Notes: generated by a model not told the origin, from the letters alone. DNA of 64,000 nucleotides from Capillimicrobium parvum (GCF_021172045.1 NZ_CP087164.1:5766001-5830000); one strand, 5' to 3'. Counted from the first letter of the stretch, positions 25,854 through 34,425 are shown. Numbers and translations are program-made.

Positions 25854-26057
25854 CTACGCCGCGAGCGCCAGCCCGAGCGGCTGGGGCCCGCTGACCGAGC
25901 CGTCCTCGCCGAGGCGCTCGAGCGCCACGGTCCGGCGGCCGCGCCGCACCTCGAGGATGATGTCGTGCGGCCGGTCGTGGACCACGACGGCGCACCCCGG
26001 ATGGCGGCGCCGCAACCGGGCGATCGCTCGTGCCTGATCCAGGGTGATCTCCGTCAT
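25854..26057 (-). CDS. Small hypothetical protein
   Basis: A 67-residue protein from ATG 26057 (MTEITLDQARAIARLRRRHP); a GTG at 26075 would add six residues. It has an N-terminal helix followed by likely beta strands (CAVVVHDRPHDIILEVRRG) and reads like real coding sequence, but I do not recognise it. It lies between the ferredoxin and mrp. No Shine-Dalgarno is evident. Confidence 0.5.
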   Translation of the reverse strand: MTEITLDQARAIARLRRRHPGCAVVVHDRPHDIILEVRRGRRTVALERLGEDGSVSGPQPLGLALAA

Positions 26058-26081
26058 GACCACCATGATCGGCACGAACCC

Positions 26082-26106
26082 TCAGCGGACGCAGAACCTC
26101 CGCTGA
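26082..26106 (-). terminator. Hairpin downstream of mrp
   Basis: TCAGCGGA (26082-26089) and TCCGCTGA (26099-26106) form a perfect 8-bp stem with a 9-nt loop, 44 bp after the mrp stop and just before the small gene at 25854. There is no U-tract. Confidence 0.45.
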
Positions 26107-26149
26107 AGGGTGGCTAAGCGTTCTATGTGGGCCAGATGTGACGCCCGGC

Positions 26150-27292
26150 TCAGGCCATCGGCAGCGACATGCCGACCGGCTGCGCGGGCGCCGCGGGCGG
26201 CGCGACGTTCAGCGTCGGCAGCGCGATCGGCGCCAGCGCCACGAGGCCGCGCGCCGCCTGGCGCACGCCCTGCGACGCGGGGTCGTCCGGGTTCGTGAAG
26301 ACGAGCGGCTGGCCGCTGTCGGCGCCCTCGCGCAGCGGCATCGTCAGCGGCACCTGGCCGAGCAGCGGGACGTCGAGCTCGTCGGCCAGCGCCTGGCCGC
26401 CACCCTCGCCGAAGATCGCGAAGCGCTCGCCCGAGGGGGTGGCGAAGCCGGTCATGTTCTCGACGACCCCGCAGATCTCGAGGTTGACCTTGTTCGCCAT
26501 CTCGGCCGAGCGGCGCGCGACCTTCTGGGCGGTCGGCTGCGGCGTCGTGACGATGACGAACTTCGCCTGCGGCAGGAGCTGCGCGAGCGTCATCGAGACG
26601 TCGCCGGTGCCCGGCGGCAGGTCGATGAGCAGGAAGTCCAGCGCGCCCCACGCGACGTCCTCGAGGAACTGGGTGAGCGCCTTGTGGAGCATCGGGCCGC
26701 GCCAGACGACCGCGCTGTCCTCCTCACCGAGGAAGAAGCCGATCGACATGACCTTGATGCCGCCCTCGACCTCGAGCGGGAGGATCTTGCGCTCCGCCGA
26801 GACGTCCGGGCGCTGCGCCCCGAGGCCGAACATCCGCGGGATCGAGTAGCCCCAGACGTCGGCGTCCAGGACGCCGACGCGCTTGCCCTCGGAGGCCAGC
26901 GCGGCGGCGAGGTTGACGGTCAGCGTCGACTTGCCGACGCCGCCCTTGCCGGATCCGACGCAGATGACGTTCTGCACCTCGGCGAGGGCGCCGCTGGGCA
27001 GGCCGCCGCCGCGGCCGAGCTTCTGCTGCAGCGCGGACTTCTGCTGGTCGGTGAGGACGTCGAAGGAGACGTTGACGGCGGTCACGCCCTCAACGGTCTT
27101 CGCGGCGTTCGCGACCCCGGTCTGGAAGTGGTTGCGGATCGGGCAGCCCGGGGTGGTCAGCGAGACGACGACGTCGACCACGCCGCCCTCATGGATCTCG
27201 ATCGACCGCACCATGTCGAGCTCGACGATGTTGCGGTGAAGCTCAGGATCGATGACCGACTCGAGTGCCTTGCGGATCTCATCGTGCGTCAT
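26150..27292 (-). CDS. mrp: Mrp/ApbC-family Fe-S cluster carrier ATPase
   Basis: A 380-residue protein with an N-terminal DUF59/MIP18 domain (ALESVIDPELHRNIVELDMV) and a deviant Walker A motif GSGKGGVGKST near residue 120, followed by LLIDLPPGTGD. It loads or transfers Fe-S clusters. The CxxC pair of ApbC/NBP35 after GVVENM is replaced by TGFATPSGER, which as far as I recall is usual in actinobacterial Mrp. ATG 27292 fits the family N-terminus; 27301 is an alternative. Confidence 0.93.
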   Translation of the reverse strand: MTHDEIRKALESVIDPELHRNIVELDMVRSIEIHEGGVVDVVVSLTTPGCPIRNHFQTGVANAAKTVEGVTAVNVSFDVLTDQQKSALQQKLGRGGGLPSGALAEVQNVICVGSGKGGVGKSTLTVNLAAALASEGKRVGVLDADVWGYSIPRMFGLGAQRPDVSAERKILPLEVEGGIKVMSIGFFLGEEDSAVVWRGPMLHKALTQFLEDVAWGALDFLLIDLPPGTGDVSMTLAQLLPQAKFVIVTTPQPTAQKVARRSAEMANKVNLEICGVVENMTGFATPSGERFAIFGEGGGQALADELDVPLLGQVPLTMPLREGADSGQPLVFTNPDDPASQGVRQAARGLVALAPIALPTLNVAPPAAPAQPVGMSLPMA

Positions 27293-27437
27293 GCCCCGCA
27301 TTGTCCCAAAGTCCACGCGCGGCCCCCGGTACGGCGGAGAACCGGCCCGTCCACCGCGCCAGACCGGGGTGCCGGCATGGCGGGTGGGCGGGACCGGTCG
27401 AGGGAGGAGGTCCTGCGATCTCTCGGTGAAGCGGGTG

Positions 27438-28130
27438 CTACGCGAGCGACGCGACGCGCTCGCTGACCTTCGCGACCGCGGTGGCGCCGGCCAGCTGGGC
27501 CGTCTCGACGGCGTTGCCGACGCGCGCCGAGACGAGGTCGGCCTGGGCCTTCGCGTTGCGCACGAGCGCGTCCGGCGCGGGCGGCGTGGTGCTCACGGCG
27601 CCGCGCAGAGACTTGCGCTGCTCGCGGATCTGGCGCTCGACGCGCGTGCGGGCGCGCTTGACCTCGCGCTCGAGCTGGTTGCGCGCGGTGGCGCCGCGGC
27701 GCTCGAAGCGGCGCAGGTCGGTCTCGAGCGAGCGCTGGGCCTTGCGCAGCTGGCGCTCGGTCTTCTCGCGCGTGCCGTAGGTGGCGCGCAGCTCGTCGAC
27801 GGTCCCGACGACGTTGTCGCGCGCCGACAGTGCGGCGCCGACGGAGGTCAGGACGGCCTTCTCGGCGACGTCGCCGACGCGGTCGATCGTCGTGCGGGCC
27901 TCGCGCTCGGCGGCGCGCTCCGTCGCGGCGGCGCGGGACTGCGCGGTGCGGGCCGCGCCGCGGGTCGTGCGCTTGGCCTGCGTGGTCGTGCGCCTGGCCT
28001 GCGTGGTCGTGCGCTTGTTCTGGCGGGTGGCCGCAGCCTTCTTGGCGGTCGTCGAACGCTTGGTGGCCGCGGCCTTGCGCTGCGTCGCGGCGGCGTTGCT
28101 CTGAACGGTCTGGGTGGCGTCGTCAGCCAT
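27438..28130 (-). CDS. Basic histone-H1-like coiled-coil protein
   Basis: A 230-residue protein starting at ATG 28130 behind GGAGGGG. Residues about 10-75 form a low-complexity tail rich in Ala, Thr, Lys and Arg with repeats such as RRTTTQAKRTT and AAATKRSTTAKKAAAT, like the tails of H1 or mycobacterial HupB. The rest is a charged helical region (EKTERQLRKAQRSLETDLRR) predicted to be coiled coil. A nucleoid-associated, DNA-compacting role is likely but no family assignment is certain. A striking inverted repeat lies in its upstream region. Confidence 0.8.
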   Translation of the reverse strand: MADDATQTVQSNAAATQRKAAATKRSTTAKKAAATRQNKRTTTQARRTTTQAKRTTRGAARTAQSRAAATERAAEREARTTIDRVGDVAEKAVLTSVGAALSARDNVVGTVDELRATYGTREKTERQLRKAQRSLETDLRRFERRGATARNQLEREVKRARTRVERQIREQRKSLRGAVSTTPPAPDALVRNAKAQADLVSARVGNAVETAQLAGATAVAKVSERVASLA

Positions 28131-28194
28131 GGATTCCCCTCCGGGTCTCGGGCGTCTACTTAGAAGTAAGCTTGTTCGCCTTGGACCATACCAA

Positions 28195-28248
28195 GCGAAC
28201 ACGTGTTTGTAAACCCCTCGCGTGGAGCGGTTACAAACACGTGTTCGC
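28195..28248. repeat. Perfect 18-bp inverted repeat upstream of the histone-like gene
   Basis: The 18-bp arm at 28195-28212 (GCGAACACGTGTTTGTAA) and its exact reverse complement at 28231-28248 flank an 18-nt spacer. The arms are about 44 % GC in a genome above 70 %. The AACACGTGTT core is itself palindromic, and another GTTCGC lies at 28183-28188. It sits about 65-118 bp upstream of the histone-like start and just after the metalloprotease repeat tail. It is either an operator or an unusual terminator. Confidence 0.85.
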
Positions 28249-28380
28249 GAGGACGGGGTGGCGCGGCCTACGCCGCGGGCGTGAGGACGGGTCGCGCGGC
28301 CTACGCCGCGGGCGTGAGGACGGGTCGCGCGGCCTACGCCGCGGGCGTGAGGACGGGTCGCGCGGCCTACGCCGCGGGCG
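28249..28380. repeat. 33-bp tandem repeat, four copies, at the metalloprotease 3' end
   Basis: Copies start at 28249 (34 bp, slightly degenerate), 28283, 28316 and 28349. The fourth copy contains the metalloprotease stop (28367-28369) and its final codons; the other three repeat the same tail with its stop beyond the gene. There are no spacers, so it is not a CRISPR. Unit-to-unit identity suggests recent slippage. Confidence 0.95.
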
Positions 28381-29410
28381 GGAGCGCGCGCTGGCGCTCC
28401 AGCCACGAATCCGGGTCCTGCAGCTCGGCCCAGGTCGGCAGCGCCGCCGGCGAGGCGAAGACGCGGTGCAGGGCGCCGACGCCCTCGCGCTCGACCACGC
28501 GGTCGCAGAAGCGCTTGCCCACCTCGTACTGCTTGAGCTTCATCTCCAGGCCCAGCAGCTTCTCCAGCAGCTTCCACGGCCCCGTCTTGTTCGCCCGCCG
28601 GCGCTCCAGCGCGTCGCGCAGGAGGTCGAGGTCCGGCAGGACGTCGCGACCGACCGCGTCCATCACGTGCTCCGCGTGGCCCTCGATGACCGCCATCGTC
28701 GCCTGCAGCCGGTCGAGCAGATCCCGTCGCTCCGGCCCCGCGAACACCATGACGAGGCCGTCCTCGCGCATCGACCGGACGAGCTCCTGGACGTCGTCGC
28801 GCGTGGGCATCTTCGCCAGCGCCTTCCAGTCCACGTCGACGTCCACGCCGGCCAGCAGCTCGCGCAGCAGCCCGCCGAGGTGGTCCTGCAGCCACGGCAC
28901 GCTCGAGAACTGCACCGCATGGGTGACCTCGTGGACGGCGACCCAGTGCACGAGCTGATGGGAGTCGACGTCGAGCTTGTCGGCCGCCTCCAGCAGGTTC
29001 GGCGCGACGAAGAGCAGGCGGGTCGGGCGCTCGGCATCGAGCAGGACGAGCTCGTACTGGCCGAGCACCCGCTGGGACAGCAGGCCCGTCAGGCCCCCGA
29101 TCTCGGCGGCGAGGATCGCGCCCGCCGCGCTCCGCAGCGGCCCGGCCAGAGGGCCGCTCCGGGGCCCGAGCTTGTCGGCGACCGGGTTGAGGATCTCGCG
29201 CATCCCGTCGAGGTTCGCGTCGGCCCACTGCGGCCGGTCGATCGCTTCGGGCGGCGGCAGCGGCCCGCGCGGCTGCAGGCCCGTGTAGGCGACGACGCGC
29301 TGCTCGGCATCGGCCGCCATCGCGGCGAGGTCGCCCGGGAGCCGGACGCTCGGGGCGATCGGACCGGCGACGAGCCGCGAGACGCGGCGGGCGAGCGACC
29401 AGTCGATCAT
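28367..29410 (-). CDS. Zinc-dependent metalloprotease, F420-associated family
   Basis: A 347-residue protein with the zinc motif HEVTH (His160, Glu161, His164) in a long helical fold, matching the actinobacterial family annotated as coenzyme F420 biosynthesis-associated or DUF2342 metalloprotease. No signal peptide is present. ATG 29410 overlaps the stop of the upstream phosphatase gene by 4 bp, so the two are co-translated. The biological substrate is unknown. Its last codons are part of the 33-bp tandem repeat. Confidence 0.88.
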   Translation of the reverse strand: MIDWSLARRVSRLVAGPIAPSVRLPGDLAAMAADAEQRVVAYTGLQPRGPLPPPEAIDRPQWADANLDGMREILNPVADKLGPRSGPLAGPLRSAAGAILAAEIGGLTGLLSQRVLGQYELVLLDAERPTRLLFVAPNLLEAADKLDVDSHQLVHWVAVHEVTHAVQFSSVPWLQDHLGGLLRELLAGVDVDVDWKALAKMPTRDDVQELVRSMREDGLVMVFAGPERRDLLDRLQATMAVIEGHAEHVMDAVGRDVLPDLDLLRDALERRRANKTGPWKLLEKLLGLEMKLKQYEVGKRFCDRVVEREGVGALHRVFASPAALPTWAELQDPDSWLERQRALPPAA

Positions 29411-30270
29411 CGGCGACCCGCCAGAGGAGCCGGCACCGTCGAGAGCTGGGCGAGCGCCTCCTCGGTCAGCGCCGCGACGACCGGCGAATGCGGCTCGAGG
29501 TCGAGCGGCGCGGCGAGCGGGTCGTCGAAGACCGGGAACGCGACGAGGCCGCCCGCCTCGCGCACGATGAGCTGCGCCGCCGCGGCGTCCACCGCTCGGC
29601 AGTTCCACAGGGAGACCATGCCGTCGACGCGGCCCGCGGCGAGCTGGCACAGCGACACCGCGATGGCGCCCACGGCGCGCAGGCGGCGCGCGACCTCGCC
29701 GAGGTCGCCCGACAGCGACAGCCAGCGCGGGTCGGCCGACTCGATCGCCACGACCTCGAGGCGCCCGTCGGAGCTGCGCCGCTCGGCCGGGCGCTCGAGC
29801 ATCGGCTCGCCGTCGAGCAGCACGCCCCTGCCCCGCCAGGCCGACCACGACTCGCTCGGCCCGAAGTCGTGCACGTAGCCGAAGACGACGTCGGCCATCG
29901 TCGGCCCGTCCGCGACCGCGATCGACAGCGCGTGGTGCGGCAGCCCCCGCTTGGCGTTCAGCGAGCCGTCGATCGGGTCGATGACCACGCGGATCTCCGA
30001 GTGCTCGCCGAAGACCACCTCGCCGCGCTCCTCGGAGATCGCGACGAAGTCGTGGCCCTCCCGGTGCAGCGCATCGAGCTGGGCGAAGACGATCTCCTCG
30101 GCCGCCGCATCGAGGACGAGGGTGCGGTCGCCGCCCTCGCCGGTGGTGCCGGTCTCGGCCACGCGCTCGGCCGCCGTCCGGGGGCGGCCGAGGAGGTCGG
30201 TCACCTGCGCGGCCGCGCGTTCGCACGCCCCGTACCAGTCCGCCGCCAAGATGCGCTCTCGCTGGGTCAT
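29407..30270 (-). CDS. Inositol monophosphatase-family phosphatase
   Basis: A 287-residue enzyme with the metal-binding signature IDPIDGSLNAKRGLP and the second signature WNCRAVDAAAAQLIVREAGG. Ser replaces the common Thr in DGT. Substrates could be inositol phosphate, fructose-1,6-bisphosphate, PAP or histidinol phosphate. ATG 30270 lies ten bases after AAGGA; an ATG at 30279 is possible. The gene is divergent from the helicase-nuclease with a 20-bp gap. Confidence 0.9.
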   Translation of the reverse strand: MTQRERILAADWYGACERAAAQVTDLLGRPRTAAERVAETGTTGEGGDRTLVLDAAAEEIVFAQLDALHREGHDFVAISEERGEVVFGEHSEIRVVIDPIDGSLNAKRGLPHHALSIAVADGPTMADVVFGYVHDFGPSESWSAWRGRGVLLDGEPMLERPAERRSSDGRLEVVAIESADPRWLSLSGDLGEVARRLRAVGAIAVSLCQLAAGRVDGMVSLWNCRAVDAAAAQLIVREAGGLVAFPVFDDPLAAPLDLEPHSPVVAALTEEALAQLSTVPAPLAGRR

Positions 30271-30290
30271 CCCCGCCATATCCTTGCAGC

Positions 30291-33200
30291 GTGCCCGCCG
30301 CAGCCCCTCCACTCACCCCGCAGCAGGCGCGAGCGGTGACCCATCCGGCGGCTCCGCTGCTCCTGCTCGGGGGCGCCGGGACCGGCAAGACGCACGTGCT
30401 CGTCGAGCGCTTCGCCCATCTCGCCGCGCACGGCCTGGCCCCCGCGCGGATCCTCGTCCTCGCCCCCACCCCGGCAGGCGCCGACACGCTGCGCCTCGCG
30501 CTCGAGGACCGGCTCGAGGGCGGCTACGAGGAGCTGTGCGTGTTCGCCCCGCACGAGCTGGCGGCCAAGCTGCTGCGCGACGAGCCGCTCGAGAGCGGGC
30601 TGGACCCGTGGACGGTGCCGGCGACCGCCGCCGACCGGGTGGCGATGCTGCTCGAGCGCGTGGACGAGCTCACCGTCCGCCGCCACGACTTCCGCGGGCG
30701 TCCCGCCGCGCTCGTCGGCGGGTTCGTCGAGCGCATCGACGCCCTGAAGGCGCAGGGCGCGAGCGCGGCGGACTTCGCCGCCTGGGCGCAGCGGCTCGGC
30801 GCCGACGACGCCGACGCCCAGGCCCGCGCCGCCCGCGAGCGCGAGTTCGCCGAGGTCTACGCCGCGCACGACCGGATGCTCGCCGAGCGCGGCACGCCCG
30901 ACCTCGGGGACCTGCTGCTCGGCGCGATCGCGCTGCTCGCCCACCGCCCGCAGGCCCGCGAGCGGATCGTCGGGCGCTTCCGGGCGCTGCTCGTCGACGA
31001 CGTCCACGAGCTCGGCTGGGCGGCGATGGAGCTCGTTCGCCTCATCGGCGGCCACGGGCACCTGACCGTCGCCGGCGACGACGACCAGGCCGTCGAGCGC
31101 CCGCGCGGCGCCTCGACGAAGAACCTGCGCGACTTCGCCAACGAGCATCCCGACGGTCTGCTCATCCGCCTCGAGCAGTCGCATCGCTGCCCGGAGCGGA
31201 TCCTGACGGCGGCCCGCGCGGTGGTCCTGCCCAACCCGGACCGCATCGGCAAGGAGCTGCTGCCCGCCCCGGGCCGCACCGGCGTCGGCGACGTCCGCTT
31301 CTGGCACTGCGCGAACGAGCGCGCGCAGGCCCAGAGCGCGGCGGCCGAGATCGAGCGGCTCATCGCCCGCGAGGCGGTCGCGCCCGAGCGGGTGGCCGTG
31401 CTGGTGCGCTCGGTGGAGACCGAGGGCCAGGCGGTCGCCGTCGCCCTCGAGGAGCGGGCGGTCCCCTACCGGGTGGTCGGCGCGGCGGCGTTCTTCGAGC
31501 GCGCCGAGGTCCGCGACGTGCTCGCGTGGCTGCGCCTGCTCGCCGACCCGACCGACGCGGGCGCCGTCGTGCGCGCCCTCGCCCGCCCGCCGGTCGAGCT
31601 GCGCCAGCTCGACCTCGCCCGGTGCGTGCAGATCGCCCGGCGGCGCAAGCTCGACATGGTCAGCGGCCTGCGCGCCGCCACCGAATCGCCGCAGGTGACG
31701 CCCGAGGCCCGCGAGCGCATCCTCGGCTTCCTGCGCCTGCACCGCGAGGCGGTCGCCACGTTCGACAGCGCGAGGCCGGACCTGTTCGTCCACCTGCTCG
31801 TCGAGCGCCTGGGCCTGCGCCGCCAGCAGCTGTTCGCCGCACAGGCCGACGTCGTCGAGCGCCTGGTCAACCTCGCCCGCATGGGCGAGCTCGCCGCGTC
31901 GTTCACGCGCCGCGCGCCGCAGGCCACGCCGCGCGAGTTCGCCGGCTACATCGCCGCGGTCGCCGAGGCCGGCCTGCCCGAGCAGGAGGCCGTCGCCGAC
32001 GCCCATCCGCGCGCGGTGCAGATCCTCACGATGCGCCAGGCCCGCGGCCTCGAGTTCGACCACGCGTTCGTGCTCGGACTGCAGGCGACGCGCATGCCCG
32101 GCGCCCGGCGGCGGGCGATGGAGCCGATCCCCGACGAGCTCCTGCGCGAGCCGCTGCCGCCCGATTCGCGCAGCACCCACGTCGCCGAGATGCGCCGGAC
32201 GCTCCACGTCGCGATGACCCGCGCCCGCGAGTCGCTGACCCTGGCCTACGCCGATCCGGGGCCGCCGTCGCCGTTTGCCGAGGAGGCGCGCGCCGCGGTC
32301 GGCGGGCGCTGGGAGGACCGCGAGGAGGAGCTGTTCGGCCCGGCCGAGACGCTGCACTCGACGTTCCGCATGATGCGCGACGAGCTGCTCGACCAGGTGC
32401 AGATCGTCGGCGGCCGGCTCGGGGAGCTGCGCTTCGACACCGACCTCGACGTCTCCCACGCGGTCGTACGGCTCATGGAGCTCATCAAGCTCAGCGCGCT
32501 GCTGCGCCTGCAGAGCCCACCCACCCAGTCGGTGCGGGACGCGCTCGGCGACGTCAACCAGCGGCTGCTGTCGGCCGTGACGACCGAGCAGCGCGACATC
32601 TTCCAGACGAGCGCGCTCGACGACCTCCTGCTCGACGCCGAGCGCGGCGAGCGCCAGCGGGCGCAGACCGTGGCCCGGCGCTCGGAGCCGTCGCTCGAGG
32701 CGTTCCTGCCGACCCGCGGCGACGGCCTGGTGCTCAGCGCCTCGGACATCGACACCTACCGGACCTGTCCGCTGAAGTACAAGTTCGCGCGGGTCTTCCG
32801 GATCCCGCAGGAGCCGACGCTCAACCAGCGCTTCGGCATCCTCGTCCACCAGGTGCTCGAGCGCTGGCACGCCGGCGGCGCGGCCGGCGGGCTCATGGAG
32901 ATGCACAACCTGCTCGACGCCGGCTGGCGGCGCGGCGGGTTCGGCGACTCCGAGGAGGAGCGCCAGCTGCGCGGCAAGGCGGCGTCGGCGCTCGGCCGCT
33001 ACCTCGAGCGCTGCCGCGACGAGAGCGGCGAGCCGGTGTGGTTCGAGCGCTCGTTCTCGTTCAAGCTCGGCCCCCACGTGCTGCGCGGCCGCGTCGACCG
33101 CGTCGACAAGCTGCCCGAGGGCGGCTACGAGCTCATCGACTACAAGACCGGCCGCCCGAAGAGCGCGAGCGCGCTGCGCGAGGACGTCCAGCTCTCGCTC

Positions 33201-33437
33201 TACGCCGTGGGCGCCCGCGAGGCCTGGGACCTCGAGGCCGCCCAACAGGCCTACCTCTACGTCCTCGACGACGAGAAGGTCCAGGTGCCGACGGAGGAGA
33301 TCGACCCGCACTGGATCTCCGAGACGGTGTTCGAGGTCGCCGAGGGCATCCTCGGCCAGGGCTTCGAGCCGCAGCCGTCGTACTCGGCCTGCTCGATGTG
33401 CGACTACCGGATCGCCTGCCCGGCGGCGGAGAAGTGA
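30291..33437 (+). CDS. UvrD-family helicase fused to a Fe-S PD-(D/E)XK nuclease
   Basis: A 1048-residue protein. The N-terminal superfamily 1 helicase has Walker A GGAGTGKT (27-34), Walker B LLVDDVHEL, motif III GDDDQAVERPRGAS, EQSHRCPERI, motif V MRQARGLEFD and motif VI HVAMTRARESL. The C-terminal RecB/AddB-like nuclease has RGRVDRVD and ELIDYKTGRP. Cys826, Cys1034, Cys1037 and Cys1043 are spaced as the 4Fe-4S staple of AddB. It probably processes DNA ends in recombinational repair. GTG 30291 follows TATCCT by 6 nt, a likely leaderless start. Confidence 0.93.
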   Translation: MPAAAPPLTPQQARAVTHPAAPLLLLGGAGTGKTHVLVERFAHLAAHGLAPARILVLAPTPAGADTLRLALEDRLEGGYEELCVFAPHELAAKLLRDEPLESGLDPWTVPATAADRVAMLLERVDELTVRRHDFRGRPAALVGGFVERIDALKAQGASAADFAAWAQRLGADDADAQARAAREREFAEVYAAHDRMLAERGTPDLGDLLLGAIALLAHRPQARERIVGRFRALLVDDVHELGWAAMELVRLIGGHGHLTVAGDDDQAVERPRGASTKNLRDFANEHPDGLLIRLEQSHRCPERILTAARAVVLPNPDRIGKELLPAPGRTGVGDVRFWHCANERAQAQSAAAEIERLIAREAVAPERVAVLVRSVETEGQAVAVALEERAVPYRVVGAAAFFERAEVRDVLAWLRLLADPTDAGAVVRALARPPVELRQLDLARCVQIARRRKLDMVSGLRAATESPQVTPEARERILGFLRLHREAVATFDSARPDLFVHLLVERLGLRRQQLFAAQADVVERLVNLARMGELAASFTRRAPQATPREFAGYIAAVAEAGLPEQEAVADAHPRAVQILTMRQARGLEFDHAFVLGLQATRMPGARRRAMEPIPDELLREPLPPDSRSTHVAEMRRTLHVAMTRARESLTLAYADPGPPSPFAEEARAAVGGRWEDREEELFGPAETLHSTFRMMRDELLDQVQIVGGRLGELRFDTDLDVSHAVVRLMELIKLSALLRLQSPPTQSVRDALGDVNQRLLSAVTTEQRDIFQTSALDDLLLDAERGERQRAQTVARRSEPSLEAFLPTRGDGLVLSASDIDTYRTCPLKYKFARVFRIPQEPTLNQRFGILVHQVLERWHAGGAAGGLMEMHNLLDAGWRRGGFGDSEEERQLRGKAASALGRYLERCRDESGEPVWFERSFSFKLGPHVLRGRVDRVDKLPEGGYELIDYKTGRPKSASALREDVQLSLYAVGAREAWDLEAAQQAYLYVLDDEKVQVPTEEIDPHWISETVFEVAEGILGQGFEPQPSYSACSMCDYRIACPAAEK

Positions 33438-33524
33438 CGGCGCGATCCAGGGGTGCCGACGCCGGCCCGGGGGCGGCCAGGCGGGATTGCGGCCTGTACC
33501 GGCGGGAGGCGGGCCTCCGAGCGT
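33438..33524. repeat. 87-bp convergent-junction element, copy B
   Basis: Like copy A at 18846, this fills the entire gap between two convergent stop codons. The conserved 20-mer is at 33449-33468 with one mismatch, followed by a second block at 33483-33518. GGCCCG (33464-33469) pairs with CGGGCC (33510-33515), while the corresponding pair in copy A is GGCCCAC/GTGGGCC. The compensating change supports a conserved RNA or DNA hairpin. Confidence 0.7.
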
Positions 33525-34400
33525 CTACTCGTCGTCGGGCCCGCGCTGGCGCAGGAAGCGCTGGAACTCGCGGGCGATGACGTCGCCGGACGGCAGCTCG
33601 GACGGGTCGACCGGCTCCTCCTCGTCCTCGGCCGCCTTCTCGAGGCGCTCGACGAACGCCTGGACATCGGGGTCCGACTGGACGGCCAGCGAGACCTGGC
33701 GCTCGTAGTCGGCCGCCGCGGACTCGAGCTCGGAGCCGTCCACGGTCACCCCGACGACGCCCTCGAGCTTGCGTACCAGCGCGAGCGCGGCCTTCGGGTT
33801 CGGCGCGGCGGCGACGTAGTGCGGGACCGTCGCCCACAGGCTCGCGGACGGCAGCCCGGCCTCCGAGCAGGCGCCGTGCAGCACGCCGGTGATCCCGGTC
33901 GGCCCCTCATAGGACGAGGGGTGCAGGTCGCTGCGCTCCTGGAGGCGCTCGTCGGTGGCGAAGCCGGTGATGCCCACGGGCCGCGAGTGCGGCACGTCGG
34001 CAAGCAGGGCGCCCAGCGTGACGACGAGCTGCGTGCCGAGCGCCTCGGCCAGCTCGACGATGATCTCGCAGAATGTGCGCCAGCGCATCGACGGCTCCGG
34101 GCCGCTGAGGAGGATGAGGTCGCGCGGGGCGCGCGGGACGCGGGCCTCCCAGATCTCGACCGACGGCCAGGTCAGCTGGCGGTGGCGCCCGTCGACGAGC
34201 TCGATGCGCGGCCGCGTGGCCTGGAAGTCGTAGAAGTCCTCGGGATCGATCTGGGCGAACCGGGTGGCGCCCAGCGACGCGCCGACGAACGTCAGAGCAG
34301 CCGAGGCAGCGTCGCCGGCGTCGTTCCACCCCTTGAAGGCGCACACCAGAGCCGGCGCCCGCAGGCCGTCTGGACGGCGGTCCCAGATGAGCGGCTGCAT
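33525..34400 (-). CDS. PAC2-family protein
   Basis: A 291-residue protein of the PAC2 (proteasome-assembly-chaperone-like) family: MQPLIWDRRPDGLRAPALVCAFKGWNDAGDAA, then SGPEPSMRWRTFCEIIVELA and a YEGPTGITGVLHGAC segment. Actinobacterial members accompany proteasome-bearing genomes but their role is unproven. The C-terminal 60 residues are acidic and helical. ATG 34400 matches the family start; a GTG at 34409 is possible. Neither has a clear Shine-Dalgarno. Confidence 0.85.
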   Translation of the reverse strand: MQPLIWDRRPDGLRAPALVCAFKGWNDAGDAASAALTFVGASLGATRFAQIDPEDFYDFQATRPRIELVDGRHRQLTWPSVEIWEARVPRAPRDLILLSGPEPSMRWRTFCEIIVELAEALGTQLVVTLGALLADVPHSRPVGITGFATDERLQERSDLHPSSYEGPTGITGVLHGACSEAGLPSASLWATVPHYVAAAPNPKAALALVRKLEGVVGVTVDGSELESAAADYERQVSLAVQSDPDVQAFVERLEKAAEDEEEPVDPSELPSGDVIAREFQRFLRQRGPDDE

Positions 34401-34425
34401 CCGGTTCACGGTACATGATGCTCGG

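Noticed and set aside
28249-28380. Regularly repeated 33-bp units resembling a short CRISPR array
   Set aside because: The units are directly adjacent with no variable spacers, one contains a gene's stop codon, and no cas genes are near.
30267-33311. A 1014-codon open frame antisense to the helicase gene
   Set aside because: Composition is the codon-position shadow typical of high-GC DNA and no domain is recognisable, whereas the sense frame carries all helicase motifs.
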